DNA of 64,000 nt from Agroathelia rolfsii (taxonomy: Eukaryota > Basidiomycota > Agaricomycetes > Amylocorticiales > Amylocorticiaceae): contig JABRWF010000007.1 in assembly GCA_018343915.1 (NCBI GenBank), positions 620,001-684,000 of the forward strand, in the 5' to 3' direction. Shown one piece after another: positions 11,414 to 23,067 of this stretch (positions within the stretch are counted from its first letter, which is position 1; each line of letters starts with the position of its first letter). The translations under genes and the position numbers were made by a program. Below the pieces are notes generated by a model. That model did not search any database and was not told where the DNA came from. It was given only the letters and a program-made list of their open reading frames with translations.

Positions 11414-13114
11414 TTTTCTTGTGTTACTGCACCCTTAGGTCCCTTGCTGTACACACATACCCCGCCCATGCTGCCGAGTCGAAGTTTGTTGGCTCTTGTA
11501 TAAAAAAGAAAGTAAAGAAAACTCCAAGAAAATCATTGCAAGTGGCAACAAATCCCAGTAACCACCCATCTATCATCAACGACCCCTATCGACATCGGCG
11601 AACCATCGTCGTTTGTAATCTCAGTGACTACCACCCCTACCCCTCCTTCGTCTGCCCCCCTCCCCCCTTCCTTCTATTGATTCATCTAGGCTCTTCGGTC
11701 CTGCATACTTTTCTACTACCAAGCACGTACTAGACAGTTCAGATGTATTTGTATGAGTAGATTATCTATGACAAAGTTTCTCTTTCTTTCAATCTTTGGG
11801 GGGGGGGGTGGGGGAACCTGGCACATAAAACGAGGTGTTGTGATTGCAAAAAATCTTTATTGTCATAGGATTTAGTTGTTATAAAATCCAGCAAGCCAGA
11901 ACTAGACCAGCTTAAGACGATATAGAAAATAATATTCCGCTTGTCTCATACAGTGTTGTCGTATGGAGTCAAACGGATAAGTAGCTACATACAAAATCTG
12001 AAGCTACTCTAGGTATCTAGTCATATGACACATCTTTTTTTTTTTTTTTTAATACGTTTATATACCGCATCATGTACTACAGACAAACTACGGTGTGAGG
12101 AGCTATGGTGACTGTTTAGAAGGTAAGGGAAGTGTGGTGTGTAGTCACACGACACATCACAGTGTCACGGATTGCATCACAGCATTAGTGCCGTGACATC
12201 TACTAGATCTGTCTGTCAATGTATCGACTCGTTTTTGTATGCTGAGCAAATACGAAATATGTTCGTGAATATTTCATAATTATGGTTATGACTACTTAAT
12301 CTTAATGCGTGTATTATATAATTTACTGGCGGTCACTGTAATAATCGCCATACTCTACGCCCTGGCTTTGGATCGCAGTCCAGAGTTTGCTACAGTTTCG
12401 CGGTACCATAGCGTCCCAATTAGACAACGCTGACTGTATATTTAAGGCAAGCCGTCACATGATTATATAAGGAAGTATATCCCTGACAGACAGCGACGCG
12501 GGCGCCACCCATGCAGACTTTACTGACAAGCTATCAAATCATACCAGAGCATCATCCTCAATTATATAAATATATATATATATATGAATACCAGTAACTA
12601 TGTCCCTCAAGATTACTCCGTGCTCGTGCAAGTTGGTAGTAGCCAACAGATTCTGAGCCAGGCTCTCAAATAGTATGATAATACAAGGGATAGTTCGAAA
12701 CTGCCAGTGAATACCCTACCCTGTATTTCACCCACCACTTTGCCGATTCTTAGGTTTATAAAACTTTCGACCTTCTACATTTTGGCGATGCTTCTGTCAG
12801 AGCAGAGCCTCATGACCTCTTGTTTTAGCCGCTCGACTTGGCTACTTATCTTGAGACCGAGCCTCGGGCTTCCCCATCAGAACCTGGACGTTTCTATATT
12901 GTCCACTAATTGTTTTAAGAATGATCTCATACAGGGACACCAGGAATTGCGTTTCATTCTCGTCATAAGCAAATATGCAGAATAAAACTCGTACACTGCC
13001 TTGGATAATGGTTGTGTTGACCCCACATTGACACACGCTCTCTACTCCTCTCACGTATCCCTGATAACGTCTACAGCCAACACAAATCGTTTTGCTCTGG
13101 AAAGACACTCGAGT
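11414..13114. other. AT-rich intergenic, entry to the membrane-protein island
   Basis: This is a 1.7-kb gap. It holds homopolymer runs (G-run near 11797-11816, T-run near 12033-12050), a (TA)n stretch near 12566-12585 and no supported gene. Base composition becomes clearly AT-richer here than over the upstream genes. Confidence 0.45.
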
Positions 13115-14635
13115 ATGGCTGCTGGAGCTGAAACCGAAGGATGGACCGCCGTAGTCTTGCCTCCGGCTTCTCTGATATCTGTCAGCCTTGGCCCTTTGAT
13201 CACAGGCGCGATGTTTGAACATTTTCTCCTGGGCATAATATGTTCTCGGGCAACCATATATTTTCGCTATCATTTCAGTGATGATGGCCCATTCATTCGA
13301 TCAATTGTCATCTCTCTTGTTGGCCTGAGCATTTTTATTGGTATCATCAACTAGTGTGTCCGCCTAGCATAGTATTGCTAAAAAAAAATAACCCATGTAC
13401 TCACCATACCTTATTAGTGTGTCGATATATCAGAGCACGATAGTCGGTTTCGGCGATTTTGACAAGTTTGATCGTCAAAACTGGGCCTCGTGGGCTGAAC
13501 CGGGAGTGACAGCCTTGGTGGCCCTCATTGCACATACGTTCTACGTTTGTCGATGTTGGGCGGTAACACGTTCTTTGCCGACCATCATCTTACTAGCTCT
13601 TGGTCTGTATTCGATTTGCCGGATAATTGATCAGTCACTCATTGTGCCCCTAATAGTTGCGCTCATTGCTTTTACTTCTGGAATCACGTACGCTTACTAT
13701 CCTCGCATTTTTATGCTGTCTCTTGTACCCAACTGATGCGTATATACCGTTCGACAGAGTCTCCGTTTACTGCTTTGCACTGGGCAGACTAAGCAAAATG
13801 GCCGGAGCAATGACCCCTGGCTACGTCTGGTTTCTTTCGGTATCAACTGAATTTTCTTCTTGTTCAGATCTTAATGTTGACCTTACTTGGTCATCTCATA
13901 GACTAGCATTTGCGATATAACCATTGCTACTATTCTAGCTGTTTACTTCTGGCGTAGTAACAGTAATGTTCCTGGTTTTAACATAATGCTTTCACGTCTC
14001 CGACGGACAAGCATTGAAACCGGCGCTCTCACCGCCATTTACGCTCTTCTAAACTTGATTATCGTGTGTAATTCTCAAAATTCGGTCTTGCTTAGGAGGA
14101 ATAACAATAATGTGACCGTGTTAGTATGCTGCCTTCGCTCCTGCAGGCTACTAGTAAGTCTTCATTATCATCACACGTTTTGTGGCTTGACATCGCCTTG
14201 CTGCTAGCCTTGTGCTCCAATGTTCCATGTCGCATTTATACACTTTGCCGGTATTATATACCTTACTTGATCGACAGGACTTACGTGAGATATTCAGCAC
14301 CAGGTCGGGTATCACCGGACTTGAGCAATCCTCGTATTTGTTTACTTCTGTTTTCAACTACTCAGTCTTTGTACGTCATTCACATTCATTGTCTCTTTTC
14401 ATATCGATTCTAGATTCTAATGCGTATCGTGTCATCGCAGGCAAAGACTACGGTGAAGCACGACACTCAAGTTACATTGGCGGAAGATTTGCGTACTCAA
14501 TGTTATGACTTGGCTTCGGATGAAAATAACATAGTCATGCGCCGTCACATTCATCGCGACTCGAACGATCTCCATTTTGATGTAGGCCAGGAAAAAAAAC
14601 CCCGTCTTCCGATAAAGGCTAATATAGAGGATTGA
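13115..14635 (+). CDS. DUF6534 multi-pass membrane protein, copy A
   Basis: DUF6534 proteins are multi-pass membrane proteins of unknown function, greatly expanded in Agaricomycetes. The exons encode, in order: SLGPLITGAMFEHFLLGIIC (TM1), SIVISLVGLSIFIGIIN (TM2), GFGDFDKFDRQNWASWAEPG with the next helix and FYVCRCWAVTRSL, VPLIVALIAFTSGI, FALGRLSKMAGAMTPGYVWF, then the conserved tail-side block SRLRRTSIETGALTAIYALL and YTLPVLYTLLDRQDLREIFS. About seven helices are predicted. Introns sit at the same places as in copies B and D-G. The C-terminal tail is hydrophilic and unique to this copy (VTLAEDLRTQCYDLASDENN). No frame break was found, so it looks intact. With B it forms a sub-group sharing the SIYQSTI motif at exon 2. 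Confidence 0.82.
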
Positions 14636-16116
14636 TAAATAAATCTGCTCGTCACCCCTTCAGTTACTAGCCATTATGACCGAGTAATCCTTAGTTATTA
14701 CTTTCTTCCCACTATATTGTTATATTCCCTTATAACACTTGGCTATTTCAGTTACATCAATACTTAATTCTACCCTCTATACTATCTGTCATCGGTTCAA
14801 GGAGACTGATTTTATTTTTTCATTTGCAATATCTCCGCTTTCCCTCAGCAACCCTAAGGTGTATGTTCACTTGTGTTCACTCGGTTGTACTTGTTCTAGA
14901 AATCAACCTACTAGTAACTTCCACAAAAATCCAAAACTCTCAAAAGTTGTACAAAAGTATTATGTGTAATTTTGCTGATGCAATATGTTATAAATTGATG
15001 ACTACAAACACTTTACCTACAAAAGTTTTAATAAAGAGCCTGAATTATATCTACCTTGCTCTTAATGCAGAAAGAGGCAATAGGTGTAGTGTTGGTACTA
15101 TATCTAAACATATAATTTTACAGTCGTAATTTTCATGTATATTTCGATCTGGATTATGCAATTGATGTTCCCCATCCGACTCTGCTAATTATTCTGATGC
15201 ACCACCCAAGACCAATGATTGAAGCAATATATTGCTGCTGCTGCAGTGAAGGGATGCTGATATAAGCTACAGCTGTAATAGCCCAGGTCACGGTTTTCAG
15301 GTCGGGTCGTTAAAATTCGACTAGTCGCCTGTCATCAACCAGTCGACTTGGCTAGACTAATCGGCGATAGGACCCTGGCATACCCCATTCGACCTTTTTC
15401 GCAAAGTTAATCCGTTTCTGTCTGGAAAATGGCGGACTAAACTTAATTACATGTCAAACTGAGATTTGCTTGGTATAATTCTTGACATAATTAAGACTTT
15501 GGTCCGCCATTCTCTGGAGAAATAGGACTAATCTTGCGAAAAAGTATACCCGTACACCACTGAGTCAGGGTGGCGGCACCGCCGGCACTGTCAAGAGTTT
15601 AGGCCGTTTTATTGAGGCACTAGTCACGGCCAGCAATACGGATCGGGACTTGAGCTTGAGAAGGGCCGAATCACGATGCAGTCGATTTAGTCAATACCAC
15701 TGGCGTAGTGAATTTGGTGATACTAACTACCACCAGTGCAATGCTCTATACAAGAAGTGCTGAATATTGAGTACCCTGACTTCTTCAGTGCTTCAAGTTA
15801 TTGGAGGTACAAAAGAAAGTCACCTGAGTCTCATTCTATCAAGTTGACCTCAACCTCGATTTGGTATGAGCTTGACATTCTCTAAAAAAATTTCTGGTAG
15901 CCTACCTATCGCCCAGCTATTATATTCCGGGTCCTGATGGAGTTAGACTACCCTGCATCACTGCTCTGTACTCATTATGACTATTGAGGATATATATGTA
16001 ACTCTTCACTGGTGCACTGTCCCGAACTGCGTTTCTGAGAGCCTCTTTCCCATCCTACATTTCATGAACGCTAAACAACGCCCTTGGTAAACGCACCTTA
16101 TCGCGTAATCATAGAA
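14636..16116. other. Intergenic between copies A and B
   Basis: No gene is supported. The region is AT-rich in its first half and holds the fold-back inverted repeat at 15395-15545 in its second half. Confidence 0.45.
15395..15545. repeat. Fold-back inverted repeat, MITE-like
   Basis: Two arms of about 63 nt (15395-15457 and 15482-15545) are imperfect reverse complements around a 24-nt centre. Both arms begin with tttttcgcaa when read outside-in, share aatggcggac in the middle and end in tgtcaa at the loop. A sequence this size could be a miniature transposable element or a transcribed hairpin. No target-site duplication was seen. Confidence 0.6.
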
Positions 16117-17639
16117 ATGGCTATCATGATGGGTCAGGTTCAGGCTGATGAGTGGTCCACCGTCGTATTGCCGCCTGTCTCGATGACTACTAGCTTGGGC
16201 CCCATGCTCACGGGCATTATGTTTGAGCAACTTGTGCTGGGCATCGTATGCTTCCAGGCGTGCACATACTTTTGCTACCACTTTAGCAAAGATGACTCGT
16301 TTAACCGGTCAATTGTTACCTCCCTTGTTGTCTTGAATATATTGCTCAGTGCTATAGATCTGTACGCCCATTTTTAGCGCGTGGTAGTCAGGGTGTCTTA
16401 ATCCTGGATTTTCACTATGCTTTGACAGAAAATCGATCTACCAGAGCACAGTCATCAACTTTGGCGATTTGAATAAATTTGATCTCCAAGGCTGGACTAC
16501 TTGGGCTGAACCAGGTCTGACAGCGTTAGTAGCTCTAATCGCTCATATATTCTACGTTTGTCGATGTTGGGCGGTCACGCGCTCGCTAGTGCTTGTTATT
16601 TCTCTAGGATTTGGTACGTCATCTTTGATCATCTAGTATGTGGTTAGTATGATTGTATACATGCTTCATAATCAGTTGCTCTCGTCGCTATCGCTTCCGG
16701 GATTAGGTGTGCCCATGCTTCTGCACAAGTCTAAGTCTGTTCCCATTCGTAACATCTTTACGGCTATCCCCAGCGTTTCGGTTGCTTGCTTCAAACTAGG
16801 AAGGTTTGATAGAATAGCTGGCGCTACGACCCAGAGCTATGTCTGGTTGCTTTCAGTAAGTTTAGTTCACTAGGATCATCCCGATTAAACTCAAGGCCCA
16901 AGGCTTACAGTGGACAATCTCTTTGAACTAGACGAGCATATTAGACTTGTCTATCTCCATCACTTTATTCATCTACTTCTGGCATCGGGATTGCCTCTTG
17001 CGTAGTACAAGCGCCATGCTATCCCGCCTTCGACGAACAACAATCGAAACTGGGTTGCTCACTGCCATTTGCGCTATACTGAACTTAGTTTTGGTGCATA
17101 TATTTATTTGATCTTTTCTCATAAGCAGAATACTGACTGCGCCTACAGTTTGCCACCCTAGCTCCCGAGGCATATTAGTAGGTCTGAACCTTGCATAGAG
17201 GATCTACCACGCAGTGATTAACAATCGAGACAATAGTCTTCTTGTTCAGTACTCCATGTCCCATATCTACACATTTTCTGTGTTACACACTCTTCTCATG
17301 CGGCAGGAATTACGCAACATCCTTAGTGACGGGTCGGGAACGTTTGTCACTGGCTTCTCTCAGACCTCTTCTCTGTTCGCAGGGATTCAGTTCCATGTAA
17401 GTCCGTGTTGTCTGTGTATTTTTGCTCTTACTCTTGGAATAATTTCTAACTGTTTGCCTTACTAGGTGAATCGAACAATACCTAGTACTGTTGGCGCACG
17501 CATAGCAAGGAATGATCCATACGAGAATGATGGCACAAACACTATTCCTCTGCAGTACATGGCTGGCGGCGTTTTCTACACTCAAGAAATTGGGGATATC
17601 GGGGCTCCTGCTAAAGTCCACTCAATCTCGTCTGTCTGA
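16117..17639 (+). CDS. DUF6534 multi-pass membrane protein, copy B
   Basis: This copy is collinear with copy A. Exons give SLGPMLTGIMFEQLVLGIVC, SIYQSTVINFGDLNKFDLQG, WTTWAEPGLTALVALIAHIF, VALVAIASGI, FKLGRFDRIAGATTQSYVWL, SRLRRTTIETGLLTAICAIL and YTFSVLHTLLMRQELRNILS. All introns have usable GT-AG borders and the frame stays open throughout. The short exon FATLAPEAY is followed by an intron ending at caatag. The last exon is unique: about 59 residues without resemblance to the other tails, ending SISSV with the stop at 17637-17639. The ATG at 16117 was chosen because it is the first in frame; one shortly after it (MMGQVQADEW) is an alternative. Function is unknown. Confidence 0.8.
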
Positions 17640-18631
17640 TTGTTATTTCAATTCAATCTTTATTATTACACTACACCTCTGGTTAGGCTGGACTCCGATT
17701 ATTTGTGGTTACATTTATTTGCACCTCAATATCTGCCACTTGATTCAAGTTTTGGCATCTGGACAACTGCATCATGACTAGATATGTCTCATTTACCACT
17801 GGTACAAATTCAGTGCTCATGACTACTAGTACTAGAAACCAGCCTACACTTTATTCTAATGGCTTAGACGAAGCTTGATAACTGCATTGTAGTTACTAGT
17901 ATGTATTTTTTCAAGTTCTTAGTAGTCGATTCAATCGTCTATTCTATGGGTAATCTGATTCTAAGGCAGAGTCATGGATATATCGCCATGGCAAGCCAGG
18001 CTTTCGATTCGGCCGAGAGCAAAGTGGGAGCAATACATAATCCGGCTGCGTTGAAATCGAAAACGCATCTCGGCTGGTAATCGATGATCTATAATCGGTT
18101 ATACAGAATCTATGTACCATTACTGAGGTGTACCGTGTCTGATAGAAGTGGGTTGAAGGCAACTAGGAATCCCGAAGCTATTCGAGTTCTCACTAGCCCA
18201 CTGGCACTAGCGCATAATCTGTCACAAAAGTCAAAGACCACGCTACTCACGACCATATTACATACTGGTATGACAAAAGATTGAGCTAGGCCCAGGCTAA
18301 TCCGTACAAATGAGTGTTGCTCTGGCGTGCACCATGATGACGTCTAAACTAATGACTTGATTGTGTCAGTATGCTGTTCAGGCCTTCAGATTACGCCGGA
18401 ACTCTTCATCTTGGGACCGAATGCTTCCATTACTGAGAATGTCTACCCTGTATCTCGACATTGCAGTCATCGACTGAGTACATATCCCGTGCCCAACTTA
18501 ACTTCGGGTCGTGTCTGGGCCTTCCCGGGTGCCGAGTGCGGCCTTTCCATCATACTAACTTAATCCAGTGGCTTTAACTCTAAACTTGTACCTCTTGCTT
18601 GTAGAAAGCCTGCTTAATTTGAGCAGACACA
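17640..18631. other. Intergenic between copies B and C
   Basis: No gene or repeat with clear borders was recognised in this roughly 1-kb AT-rich spacer. Confidence 0.4.
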
Positions 18632-18870
18632 ATGACGGACAAGGGGTTCAGTAATCCTTCGTCTCTCAGCGCTCTTGTAGTCGATATCTTAGGGCTCATG
18701 GTCACAGGCATATTGATTCAAGTTGAACGGTTCCCATTCCTCGCGTACTTTCGATACCACTTCAGGGGCGATAGTACTTCCTGAAAGTTGATTGTCACCT
18801 GTCTTGTTTCAAATCTTTCACCCTCTTTTGGGTATTTTGGACTCGTGTGTCAACCGGCTACGAACTCAGA
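18632..18870 (+). pseudogene. DUF6534 relic, copy C (first exon only)
   Basis: The stretch from the ATG at 18632 resembles exon 1 of copies D-G: LGLMVTGILIQVERF aligns with the LGPMLIGIMIEQFLL block, and YFRYHFRGDSTS aligns with YFRCHFSSDTSF. It is broken twice. A TGA stands right after GDSTS, where relatives have Phe-Cys-Arg, and a frameshift follows KLIVTCLV, because the LLGILDSCV block is in another frame. No exon 2 or later block was found downstream, so this is a truncated, decayed copy on the same strand as its neighbours B and D. Confidence 0.75.
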
Positions 18871-19553
18871 CTCGCGTTACACGCGGAAAAAGCTATGGAA
18901 ACCTCAACTTCCTAAATTTCTACAGCTTCACCAGATTTTCTTTTGCTCAGGATACTGTATTTGCAACACTTAGTCAGTATCTTCATTTCAGGAAAAATAG
19001 TTTCATTCAAGAATAAAATCGTGATTGTGATGCTGGTTGTTAGCATATATGCACCCTTTGCATCTTTTGTGCTTTTTTAGCTGGCCACCAGACTTTTTCA
19101 AGAATACAACTATGCAGGCATATAGAGGGCATACATGTGAGTACACGCAAAATTTTATTTGAAGAGAAGCGGTGTGGAAGGACTGGATTACAAAAATACG
19201 GAACTACGGGTACTTTTGATACCCATGAGTATTATAAAACTGAATATAGGAAATCTATCTACAAATGGCAGTTGAAACGTATTTAACGAAGCATTGTGAC
19301 TACGCTACAGAAAGGGAATATTAATGTACCGGCCATTTTTTAAAGCGACAGGGTAACAAGCCGCTTAGCGACCGGTAAAAGCACCCAAGCAGCTATAGGA
19401 GGCTCCATGCTAACTGGACCATTTTGGATGCATCATGGGGCGACATTTTTCACCCCTGAATGTTCATATTAGCTGGTGCTCCAGTTTCATCCAATGATTT
19501 CTACTGAGTGCACATATCTCTTCTAGCAAATAGTTGGTTCATTTGTTACAACT
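18871..19553. other. Intergenic between relic C and copy D
   Basis: No gene is supported. Nothing resembling exons 2-8 of the membrane-protein family was found here, which confirms that relic C is truncated. Confidence 0.45.
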
Positions 19554-20965
19554 ATGGACGAGGACTCAAGTAGCCCATTTACTCCTTGCTCTGCCATCGG
19601 CCCCTTCTTGGGTCCTATGCTTATAGGGATAATGATCGAACAGTTCTTGCTGGGGATAATATGTTATCAGGCAGTCGCGTATTTTCGCTGCCACTTCAGT
19701 AGCGACACTTCCTTCTGCAGGTCGATCGTTACCTGTCTTGTTGTTTCCACCATATTGCTAGGTATTCTGGACTTGTGCGTCCACAAGATATCACACCGCA
19801 AACTATTAATATGAAAAACTTACCTTTTTGCCATGAATTAAAAGTACGACGCTATACTACAGACTTATATGGGAGTATGGCGACTGTGAAAAGTTCGATA
19901 TCATGGACTGGATGTTATGGATGGAGCCAAGCTTGACGGCTTGGGTAGCATTCGTTACCCATATCTTTTACATTTCCCGATGTTGGACCGTCACACGTTC
20001 GCCGGCCGTTTGCATCTTCTTGGGGGTCGGTACGTCTTGGGATTTGTCAATATTTACCCAGCTCACCTAATTTCCTGTTCTTAGTAGCAGTTAACTCTTT
20101 GGCTTCTGGCATCAAGTATGGCCAACATTTTGTTTGCTATGGAAGTTTATTCCTATATTCATTCAATCCTTTTGTGTTGGATAGTGTCGCGATGACTTGC
20201 TTCTCCGTGGGTCGGTTAAGCCAACTCTCAAGAGTCGTTGTTCCATCTATCATTTGGTTTGCCTTGGTACATGTGTTTCCATATATTCCGTACCATTTGC
20301 TGATGAATCATATTGATTAGACGAGTGTATGTGACGCGTGTATTGCAATCGTTTTAGCTGTTTATCTGTGGCGTAGAGGGAGCGTTTTGCGCAGCACTGA
20401 TGCCATGATCTCTCGCCTGCGACGGATGTCTCTTGAGACTGGATCGCTCACAGCTGTTTGTGCGCTGTTGAATCTTATTATTGTAAGTTGATTTTACCTC
20501 TTTATTGATAACCGCTAACTCACACATAATGTCATTAGTTTGGGCTTACGCCCCAGACAGGCTACGGGTAGGCTATTGTATTGGTACTGCTCATGGTTTG
20601 AGATATTCAATAATTTCTCAATAGTATGGCAGCGCAATACTCAATATCTCATTCATATACGCTATCCGTCCTGTATACTTTGCTTTGTCGTCAGGATCTC
20701 CGTAACATCCTTCATGATGGATCGGGAACATTCATCACTGATTTCCAGTCCTCGTTCTTGGCAGCAGGTGTTCTGTCAATCGTATGTCTTGCGGCTTTCC
20801 TTGCATCTTCATATCCTTATTTTTCTTCTAATATAGACTTCTGTGGACAATCGTTTCAATGGTGAAAGGCCTAGATTGCGAAGCAAAACATTAATGTCGT
20901 CACAAGCGGCAATCACAGATGGGGACTCAAACGATTACAAGAAGAGAATAACGTATAGAGATTGA
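19554..20965 (+). CDS. DUF6534 multi-pass membrane protein, copy D
   Basis: Exon-by-exon reading gives an uninterrupted frame. It starts MDEDSSSPFTPCSAIGPFLG, then PMLIGIMIEQFLLGIICYQA, TTLYYRLIWEYGDCEKFDIM, WMEPSLTAWVAFVTHIFYIS, CFSVGRLSQLSRVVVPSIIW, TSVCDACIAIVLAVYLWRRG, SRLRRMSLETGSLTAVCALL, FGLTPQTGYG, and SISHSYTLSVLYTLLCRQDL. The final exon encodes a charged tail beginning TSVDNRFNGERPRLRSKT and ending KKRITYRD, with the stop at 20963-20965. About seven helices are expected. The start is consistent with the short acidic N termini of relatives E and G. It belongs to the MIEQ sub-group (D-G), distinct from A/B. Function is unknown; plasma-membrane or endomembrane placement is inference. 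Confidence 0.82.
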
Positions 20966-23067
20966 CTCCGCACAATGGCAGACTTCATCACTAACTCAGT
21001 TTCAATGTTTTTGACCCTCTCGCCTTTTTGATACTTGTCTCTTCCCGCCCACCCATTCTCGCAAAAACCCGTAAACGTTCTTCAACATCGGGTTCATTTG
21101 GGCTTGGTGTGCAAATACTATATATCTCATTCGATGCGGTGTGCGCAACAATGTTTACATCCTACCTAACAGTATTTATTCATAATTCACTTCGGACAAG
21201 TGCAATGTTACCGCTGTATTTAGCGTTAATAACTCGAAGTCGATATATATGTTTCTTGTATAGAAGCCAAAGTGGATAATTTTCCAACTTCAAAAACAGC
21301 AAATAGCAGAAATAGCTCAATCACAATTAGATATACCGCCCCTAGTCGTGCCATAAATAATCATATCAAGAATTATGGCCGCTTTAATCACGATTGTTTT
21401 CAAGTGATTTAAAATAATAGCTCAAGATGTACCGTACATCTATCTTATGGCAGATTCGGATTTGCACTTTGCACCCTCATCCCATTACCACGAACGTATC
21501 AGTTATTTCAACTCCTCATAGACAATGGAGCTTAGGCTTGGAACTGGATTACCTTCCCACGTACCGTATATGCTACGATGGTCAGCCTCAGAGTCCTGCC
21601 TTTAACCTGGACGAGGGCTTAGCTCGGGATACCGGTGAAAGGGGTCGGAAAGGGTATGATAGGGACAAAGGTGCATTATTCCTACTACCTAGCACACAGG
21701 CAGAAACCAAATAAAAACGGCGTTTTTATTTTATTTCTGTCTGTGTGTAGTATTTGTCATACTACTCCTTTAAGTTGAGTCTTGCCTTATTGATGTGTTG
21801 ATTAGATATTACTGCGTCCGTCAGAGAATAAAAAGAGTATGAAGCAAACATTTTTGCCTATGCCTTTTTTGTATCTACTCGTAAATCTTAGTTAAGGTAT
21901 TTCTGATGACGAGACATATGAATCATGATACACATAATTCTGCTATTCCTAAACAACATAAGAGTGTTTACATCACGTTCTGCCATCTCAAAACTTGGGC
22001 CGTGCCAATCAGAGTGATGAATGCGCTTAAAACCCGGCCGTCTACATTGTGACGATGGTGGCTTAATATTCAATGTTATTTACAGCGAACGAAGAAACGA
22101 TAGGCACCTCAGTGTCAGAGGGTTGTTTATAGAGCACTCCTCTTACTTAGCCTACCAAAATTGGCGACTGTAAAATAACAGGTTATACGGCCCATAAGCT
22201 CCGGCGACATGGACACTAGTGGCCTATTAGTATTCATCTTTGGTTGGTCCTTCCTTTGACTAACAGTCGATAGTCGCTGCTATGCATCCGATAAGATATT
22301 TGTGTTTATACGGTTGGTGTAATAAACCGTACCTTTTGTTAGCCTATGCTGAAAATCTTGACGTATTGTACGTATGAGGTCAAGTTTCATGAGCTCTAAA
22401 TCGCTGGCCATTAGGTTTCCAATTCTAGTAATGCTAGTGTTGCTCCACAGACACCCCTCGGCGCTGAGGTGCCTATCGTTTCTTCGTTCGCTGTGATGCT
22501 TAGCCGCCTTGGCGCTTACTTTCAGGCCCATGACGGCCACGCCGCCTGATTCGGAGATGTGCCGAGCCGAATAGAACGAAGTTTGAAAGCAGAACCCTCA
22601 GTCAGTAAACTGAATTCCGAAGCACCTGCGGCTGTCTTCTGAGTTAGCTGGTCTGTTGCCCCAGGGCTATTACATGCTGGCCCAGGCCACAGTAGGTGGG
22701 ACTCATCAATAATACGGTCGACAGTATGGCGTACACTAGATGGGTGGATGGTTGTACAAGATGCGTTTATCGCGCTCAACTTGACTGTAATTTATTATTA
22801 TTAACAGAGATTCCCTATTCAAATAAGAAGCAAACAGTCGAAGTCTGCTTAAGCCATTCGGAATTTAAGTTACCCTGCACCCTAATGAGGTACAACTATT
22901 GTAGTGTCGGCGCCACCGTCATAAACTGGAATTATACCAAACTACTCTGAGCCTGCTACTGGCACTGGACATTAGATTGTACTCGGAGCTGCATCTCTAT
23001 CTCTCTGGTTCGAGACATTAACTCCAAGGCCGCCGGATACTTCTCCCGTTGTCTCTGTAGATTACTA
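20966..23067. other. Intergenic between copies D and E
   Basis: This 2.1-kb spacer has no supported gene. It holds the long-spaced inverted repeat at 22082-22494. Scattered short open frames show no family resemblance. Confidence 0.45.
22082..22494. repeat. Element with 31-bp perfect terminal inverted repeats
   Basis: The 31 bases at 22082-22112 (starting acagcgaacgaagaaacgat) are exactly the reverse complement of 22464-22494. Similarity continues more loosely inward to about 50-55 nt per arm. The 413-bp unit has no coding capacity. This is the layout of a MITE or another non-autonomous DNA transposon. No clear target-site duplication flanks it. Confidence 0.75.
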
